A stretch of 64,000 bases of DNA, from contig VXIS01000026.1 in assembly GCA_008704415.1 (NCBI GenBank), forward strand, positions 1-64,000, written 5' to 3'. The stretch's first letter is position 1; every line of letters starts with the position of its first letter. This DNA is from Sphaerosporella brunnea. Its lineage: Eukaryota; Ascomycota; Pezizomycetes; Pezizales; Pyronemataceae. The translations under genes were made by a program, and so were the position numbers. The notes beneath the pieces are model-generated. The model saw nothing but the letters and a program-made list of their open reading frames with translations, made no database searches and was not told the origin of the DNA. Positions 58,195 through 64,000 of the stretch are shown here, one piece after another.

Positions 58195-61100
58195 GGGTGC
58201 GAACGGGTTGAGACTGTCCTCAACCTCGCAGCGATGAACCGAGGGATCCTAGGTAGGTGGGCATTCTCTAGACTCCAGGAGCCGCAGTTGCTAACATCCG
58301 CCATGATAGTTGCCAATTGGCACCTCCTTAAAAGACACGTCAATAGGGGTGGCGATTGCCCCAAAGCTCGCAGCGTGGAATCGAGGAACGCCAGGTTGGT
58401 GATTTTGATCTTCCATACATCCGCTACTTTTGCGCTGCTATTTGCTGGTTTCCCGGATATAACAAATGCTTAAAGGACGCGTCGACACGGGTGGAGATTG
58501 CCCTAAAGCTCACTGCCTTGCGCTCAGGAATGCAAGGTATGCGCCCTCAACCTACCATGCAGCAGCGACGGTTACTCACATCTGCCACTGCAGCCGCAAT
58601 TACTAATATACTGGACCAGCAACTGCGAGGACACATCACCTCAGGGTGGAGATTGCCCAAAAGCTCGCAGTGTGGAACCGAGGACCGACAGGTTGGTGGT
58701 TTGGATCTTCCATACATCAGCTGCTTTTGCTGACATCTACGCTGGGATTTGCCAATTTCAAGATATAACAACTCCTTAAAGGACGCGTCGACAAGGGTGG
58801 AGATTGCCCTAAAGCTCGCCGCGTGGCGCTCAGGAATGCCAGGTATGCACCCTCAATCAACCGTAGAGCAGCCACGGTTACTAACATCAACCAGAGCAGC
58901 CGCAATTCCTAACATGCTCAGCCAGCCACTGCAAGGACACGTCAACTCGGGGTTGAGAATGCCCTAAAGCTCGAAGCCTGGAACCGAGGAACGACAGGTA
59001 TGTGATTTTGATATACCACACGTCGGCTAATTTTGCTAACATCTAAGCTGCTATTTGCCGGTTTCCAGGATATGACAACCGCTCAAAGAACGCGTCGACA
59101 CGGGTGGAGATTGCCCTAAAGCTCACCGCCTGGCGTTCAGGAATGCCAGGTATGTGGCCTTCATCCACGATGGAGCGGCTATGGTTTCTAACGTACACGC
59201 TGCCAAAAGATACCACCTCATTAAAAGACGCATCAACACCTGGGTGGAGATTGCCCTAAAGCTCGCAGTGTGGCACTCAGCAATGCCAGGTATGTGGCGT
59301 TAATGTGCCAGACAGTAGCAACAGTCCCTGACCTGCCACCGATTCCCATAAGACACGACCTACTAAACAGACGCCTTCACATTGGGTTGAGATTGCCCTA
59401 AACCTCGAAGTGTGTCCCTCAGGGACGCCATGTATATCGCCTCAATCTGCCATAGAGCAGCAACGGTTACTAACATACACGGTGCCAGAAGATACCACCA
59501 ACTTAAACGACGCCTCAACACTGGGTGGAGATTGCCCCAAAGCTCACCGCCTGGCGCTCAGGGTTGCCAGGTATGTGGCCTTAAAGTACCATAAAGCAGC
59601 AACAGTCCCTGACCCGAAACCGATTCACAGAAGATACCACCTACTTAAACGACACCTCAACACTGGGTGGAGATTGCCCTAAAGCTCACCGCCTGGCGCT
59701 CAGGAATGCCAGGTATGCACCCTGTATCGTCCATAGTGCAGCCACAGTTACTAACATCTACCACTCCAGCTGCGATGACTAATATATACAGCCAACCATG
59801 GCCGTTAGATACCACCTACTACAAGGACACGTCTACTGGGTTGAGATTGCCCTAAAGCTCACAGCCTGGCACTGACTAATGCTTGGTATGTCATCTTCAT
59901 GTACCGTAGGGTCGATACGGTTGCTGACATCCGCCGTGCGATTTCCAATTTACAGAAATGAGCACCACCTTTCAGCGTCAACGGATTGAGATTGCCCTAA
60001 ACCTCGTAGCCTGGAACTGGGGAGCGCCAGGTATGTGACCTCCACCTATCGTGCCATTCACCTATTGCCAGAACTAACACCTCCTTAAAGTCATCAAGAA
60101 CGCTCCAACATGGAGTGGAGATTGCCCTAAAGCCCCCAGTCATGGCCCGAAGCATGCCAGGTATGTGACTGCCATCTACCATATAGTAGCCACAATTGCT
60201 AACGTCCTCGGGGCTAGTTGCGCATTACCAGAAATTCACCCCTTCTACAGCGTCAGCACCTGGTGGAGATTGCTCTAAAGCTCACTGCCTGGCGCTCAGG
60301 GATGCCAGGTATGTGCTGTTCATCTAGCGTAGAGCATCCACAGTAACCAACATCGACGACGCTATTTGTCCTTTTCCAACAATTCACACCTTACAGCGTC
60401 AGCACTGGGTGGAGATTGCCCCAAAGCACATCGCCTGGCGCGCAGGAATACCAGGTATATGCCCTCAATGTACCATAGAGCAGCCACAGTTACTAACATC
60501 CACGACTGCAGCCGCAATTACTAACATACCCAGCCACCCACTGCGAGGGCACACCAACGGGGGTGGAGATTGCCCTAAAGCTCGCAGCTTGTAAACCAAG
60601 AACACCAGGTATGTGGACTGAATCTACCATAGTGCAGCCACAGTGGCTAACCTGCACGGTGCTATTTGCGCGTTTCCAGAAATGCACACCTTACAGCGCC
60701 AACACTGGGTGGAGATTGCCCTAAAGCTCGCAGCCCAGCACTGACTAATGCGAGGTTTGTGACCCTCATCTACCGTCCGGTACCTCACAACGGTTGCTGA
60801 TATCCACCGGGCTATTTCCAATATCCAGAAATTAGCACCACCTTTCAGTGTCAACGGGTTGAGATTGCGCTAAACCTCGTAGCCTGGAACCGGGGAGCGC
60901 CAGGTCTGTGACCTCCAGCGTGCCATTCAACTATTACCAGAACTAACACCTCCTTAAAGGCACCATGAACGGTTCAACACGGGGTGGAAATTTCCCTAAA
61001 GCTCGCAGTTTTCGTCCGAGGCACGCCAGGTATGTCATCTTCATCTACCATAGTGCGGCCACAGTGGCTGATATCCACGATGCTATGTGCGCCTTTACAT

Positions 61101-62180
61101 CTCGACGGGGTGGAGATTGCCCTAAAGCTCGTAGCCTGGGATCCAGGAACGCCAGGTATGTTACCTTCAGCTACTGTAGACTAGCTGCGTTCCTGACATC
61201 CACCGTGCCATTTCTGATTTGCAGAAACTAGGATCACCACACAGCCTCAACACGTGGTGGAGATTGCCCAAAACCTCGCAGCGTGGACCAGGGGTACTGC
61301 AGGTATGAAAACTTCATCTACCCGAGGATAACTACGGTGCTGATATCCACCCGACGTATTCTGCTCTCCAGAGATTAGGATCACCTTCAGGGTCCAGGGG
61401 TGGAGATAGCCCTAAACCTCGTAGCTTGGAGCCGGGGAACGCCAGGTATGTGACCTTCATCTCCGATAGAGCAACCACAGTTGCTAACATCCACGGGGCA
61501 AATTGCGCCTTTCCAGCAAGTAACGCGTTCTCACATGGTCAATACAGGGTGGAGATTACCCTAAGGCTGACAGCCTGCGATTTAGGAATGCAAGGTATAT
61601 TACCTTCATCTACCATAGTGTAGCCTCAGTTCCTGACAAATGCCCTGCCGACGATGGCCAGAAGATACCACCTCCTGCAAGGACGCGTCAACTCGGGGTT
61701 GAGATTGCCCTAAAGCTCGCAGCCGGGCACCGAGTGATGCCAGGTAGGTGACCTTGATCTACCATAGAACGGCCACAGTTACTAACATCTACCATAGAGC
61801 ACCGTGACTAACAGCGACGCTGCGATTTGCCGATTTACACAAAATGCTACCTCCTGAAGGGACGCGCCAAGCCGGGGTGGAGACTGCCCTGAAGCTCACC
61901 GCCCAGTTACTAACGTCGACCCTGTTATTCGCCGATTGCCGGAACCCGACACCTTAAACACATCAGCAACACGTCAACACCGGGTAGAGATTGCCATAAA
62001 GCTCGCAGCCTGCGATAGAGCAATACCAGGTATGTGGCCTTGATCTATCATAGAGCAGCTGCTGTTCGTCACATACAGCCTGCCGACGATTGCCACAAGA
62101 TACCAACACCCTAGCCGACACTTTAGGACGGGGTGGAGATTGCCCTAAAGCTCACAGCCTGGAAGTGAGGAATGCGAGCT
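58195..62180 (+). repeat. 28-unit array, about 147 bp each, with splice-like signals
   Basis: I count 28 head-to-tail units with starts spaced mostly 139-155 bp (range about 106-178). Each has a core GGTGGAGATTGCCCTAAAGC. In most units a CCAG-GTATGT donor-like junction follows about 45 bases later, then a CTAAC-type branch and a CAG acceptor-like site (typically TTTCCAG). The core reads VEIALKLxAW in one frame, free of stops in 25 units. Some exon-like segments are symmetric phase 1-1 (81, 72 and 75 nt at about 59070, 58921 and 59956), but others have 80, 82 or 89 nt or mutated acceptors. It may be a decayed repeat-protein gene or a non-coding satellite derived from an exon plus intron. Confidence 0.8.
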
Positions 62181-62575
62181 ATGCGTCATTCTTCTGACAT
62201 CTGCAAACTGTTCTGATGGCATCAATAAGCTCATCGTAACCACTGAGTACACTTTCCACGCTTTACTAATGGATAATGTCGATTTACAGCAACGGTGCAT
62301 GTCAACCTCCACTAAGGGAAAACGCGAAAGGTATCCCCCCCCTCTTGACACCCAGCCGTGATGTTTCCATCATAGCCGCCAAATAGCCGCCACCCACAGC
62401 CAGTTCTATACATATACATGGCGCTCTCCTGGCAATCGTACGCTTTGGTCACACGGAAGGCATCGCACGCCCCACCGTATTCCTGCCGCTGGTGGCGAGC
62501 GCAGTTGGCAGCGCTTTCAGCAGCATCCATGGAGGGCGGTGCTTTTGTTGTTTTGTTTGAAAAAAATCATATTAC
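62181..62575. other. No supportable gene
   Basis: Array edge followed by unique sequence; one more intron-like segment ends TTTACAG near 62288. Confidence 0.3.
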
Positions 62576-62600
62576 ATTCGGCCGCTTGCGGCCATCGCAA
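62576..62600 (-). repeat. LINE 3'-end fragment
   Basis: The minus strand carries the 20-base hairpin sequence ATGGCCGCAAGCGGCCGAAT, then a similar spacer (GTAATATGATT against ACAGGATGATT) and an A-rich tail, exactly as at the 3' end of the full LINE. Upstream similarity is lost at once, so this is an extremely 5'-truncated copy. Confidence 0.7.
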
Positions 62601-64000
62601 ATTTCCAGAAAAGCGAGACTGTACCACGCCGGCGGAACAGGTAGCTCACGTTGCTCTATATATATGGTGATTGGCACCAAACGTCACCATCATAAACCAC
62701 CACAAATACCACCGCGTTCTACAATATAGCCGGACTTCCTTGTAACGAGATAGCGAAGCGATCGAGACCATCCGGGAAGCTTTGTTCCGTTGGTTGAAGT
62801 TCTGGGTCTGGGAAAAGTGAGCTAAGTTCAGCAACAGCATGAGTGGAAACTGACGGGGGCAGCAGCGGGAATGGGATAGCGGGATCAGCTGTGTTCCGCT
62901 GCCTGTTAACTCCAGCGAGCTCTAGAAGCAGCACGATGTCAGTGGAATTGACTGTTCTGCTGCGCGTGGAAACTCACCCGTGGAGCACGAAACAAGCAGA
63001 GTGATGGCTGATGAAGGATGATTGGTGTTGAAGGTTGAGGAAAAGAAAGGGTGGAGAAGCGGAAGGCCGGAAATTCAATTTCGCCGGTATGTGTCCCAGC
63101 CCAGTGCCTCCCAGTTCCCAATGTTTCGCCCTTCCTGTGCAATCAGCTGATCAATCAGCCACAGTCTTCACATCTCATTACATTTGGTTCGATCATTTCC
63201 GCCGCCTGACACGAAAACATCCCCCGTCAATTTGTATGGCTTCTTGTTGTGTGTCATTGTATGTAGAAACGCCGACACCAACTTCATACTTCCCAGGCTG
63301 TGCACCTGCGTTCTTGCTTTGGCAACATAGCTCGGGTCATAGATGCCAACGTCCCCATTCTGGATGCAAACCACAAGTGCATGCCAGTTCGAATCACGTT
63401 CCGCCTATTCGTCGTCTGGCTTTTCTTTTTCCGCCTGTTCGTCGTCTTGCTTTTTTTTTTCTTTTCCACTGCCGGGTCCAGATTAACGATGAATATGAAC
63501 ACCGTGCCCCGCTTCGCGCTGTACCCATGCTGTGGAAAGAGTGCCGCAGTCATTTTGGTCGGAAAATCCTGGGGTCCCTTTTGCTGCATCTAAATATGCT
63601 TGCTTCACATGTCCATTGGTATAGGTGACTGGCTTGGTGCGTGCGTGTGCGGTCGGAACAGTGGAGTCGCTACCCGTGATGCTCAGGTTGCCGGGTGGTG
63701 ACTTCTGTCGACGCGCCCAAGCTGTTGGCGGCCAGACTAGGGGGCCGACGACTATTTTCTTATTTCCTTGAGCATCGCCACGCAGGCGGGAAATGCGCGG
63801 CAAAACGACGGCACCGGCTCGGGTAGGAAACACGACGCGCAGGCGCGTCAAGGTTAACCGACTCGGCCAGGTAGAAGCGTGGCCTGCAAATGCTGTCTGC
63901 CAGCATTCGCGACGTTCAGATCGCTGAGACCCTTGGTGTTGGAGGCTGTTCTGAAAACATTTGTCAGGTGTAGTGTAATCTGTTGACCGTGCACGACGAC
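62601..64000. other. No supportable gene
   Basis: Only short overlapping frames. A roughly 30-bp direct repeat around TTCGTCGTCTTGC/TTCGTCGTCTGGC lies near 63410-63450. Confidence 0.3.

Noticed and set aside
58195..62180. CRISPR array
   Set aside because: Units are long, the repeats are diverged along their length and there are no uniform spacers or cas genes; the context is eukaryotic.

Overview
The window looks like gene-poor, repeat-rich nuclear DNA of a filamentous fungus. Three things point to this: short introns (about 47-72 bp) with GTRNGY donors and CTAAC/CTAAT branch points; a Tad1/I-type LINE, a copia element primed by half of tRNA-iMet and an Ac-like hAT; and one intact host gene, a four-exon mago nashi homologue. 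The lineage (basidiomycete or another fungal group) cannot be fixed from the window.

Layout. 1-5 kb: no supportable gene. 5.04-8.05 kb: a complete, apparently intact hAT transposon with 21-bp inverted ends, an 8-bp target duplication and a spliced 818-codon transposase. 11.3-13.0 kb: small inverted-repeat elements. 13.8-14.7 kb: remnant of a Helitron helicase. 14.9-16.7 kb: a decayed TAF14/YEATS-like gene and copy A of a three-copy Cys/His-rich gene family (copy B at 19.2 kb, copy C at 55.6 kb). 17.7-18.0 kb: a tRNA-headed SINE candidate. 20.2-22.4 kb: a broken copia element (LTR, PBS, structured leader, truncated gag) carrying a nested, internally deleted hAT. 22.4-28.5 kb: nothing recognisable. 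28.5-30.2 kb: a TA-flanked MITE-like element and a Tc1/mariner-like transposase remnant.

30.3-37.5 kb holds a nested structure. A roughly 636-bp element with 55-bp inverted ends encodes a 109-codon ORF, and a full-length 6.5-kb LINE has inserted into that ORF with a 14-bp target duplication. 38.9-42.2 kb is a second, diverged LINE that has lost its 3' part and its gag zinc knuckles. 42.3-43.2 kb is a possible coiled-coil protein. 45-55 kb holds the intact mago gene, two mago pseudogenes and two copies of a roughly 0.55-kb repeat that are circular permutations of each other. 58.2-62.2 kb is an array of 28 units of about 147 bp, most of which carry splice-like signals and a conserved peptide-coding core.

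How it fits together. Only mago is a convincing intact host gene. The rest is mobile DNA or decayed gene copies, with at least two nesting events (hAT in copia leader, LINE in a small TIR element). The best candidates for undescribed biology are the covarying hairpins in the copia leader, the TIR element with the 109-codon ORF, the three-copy Cys/His family, the permuted repeat pair and the 28-unit array.
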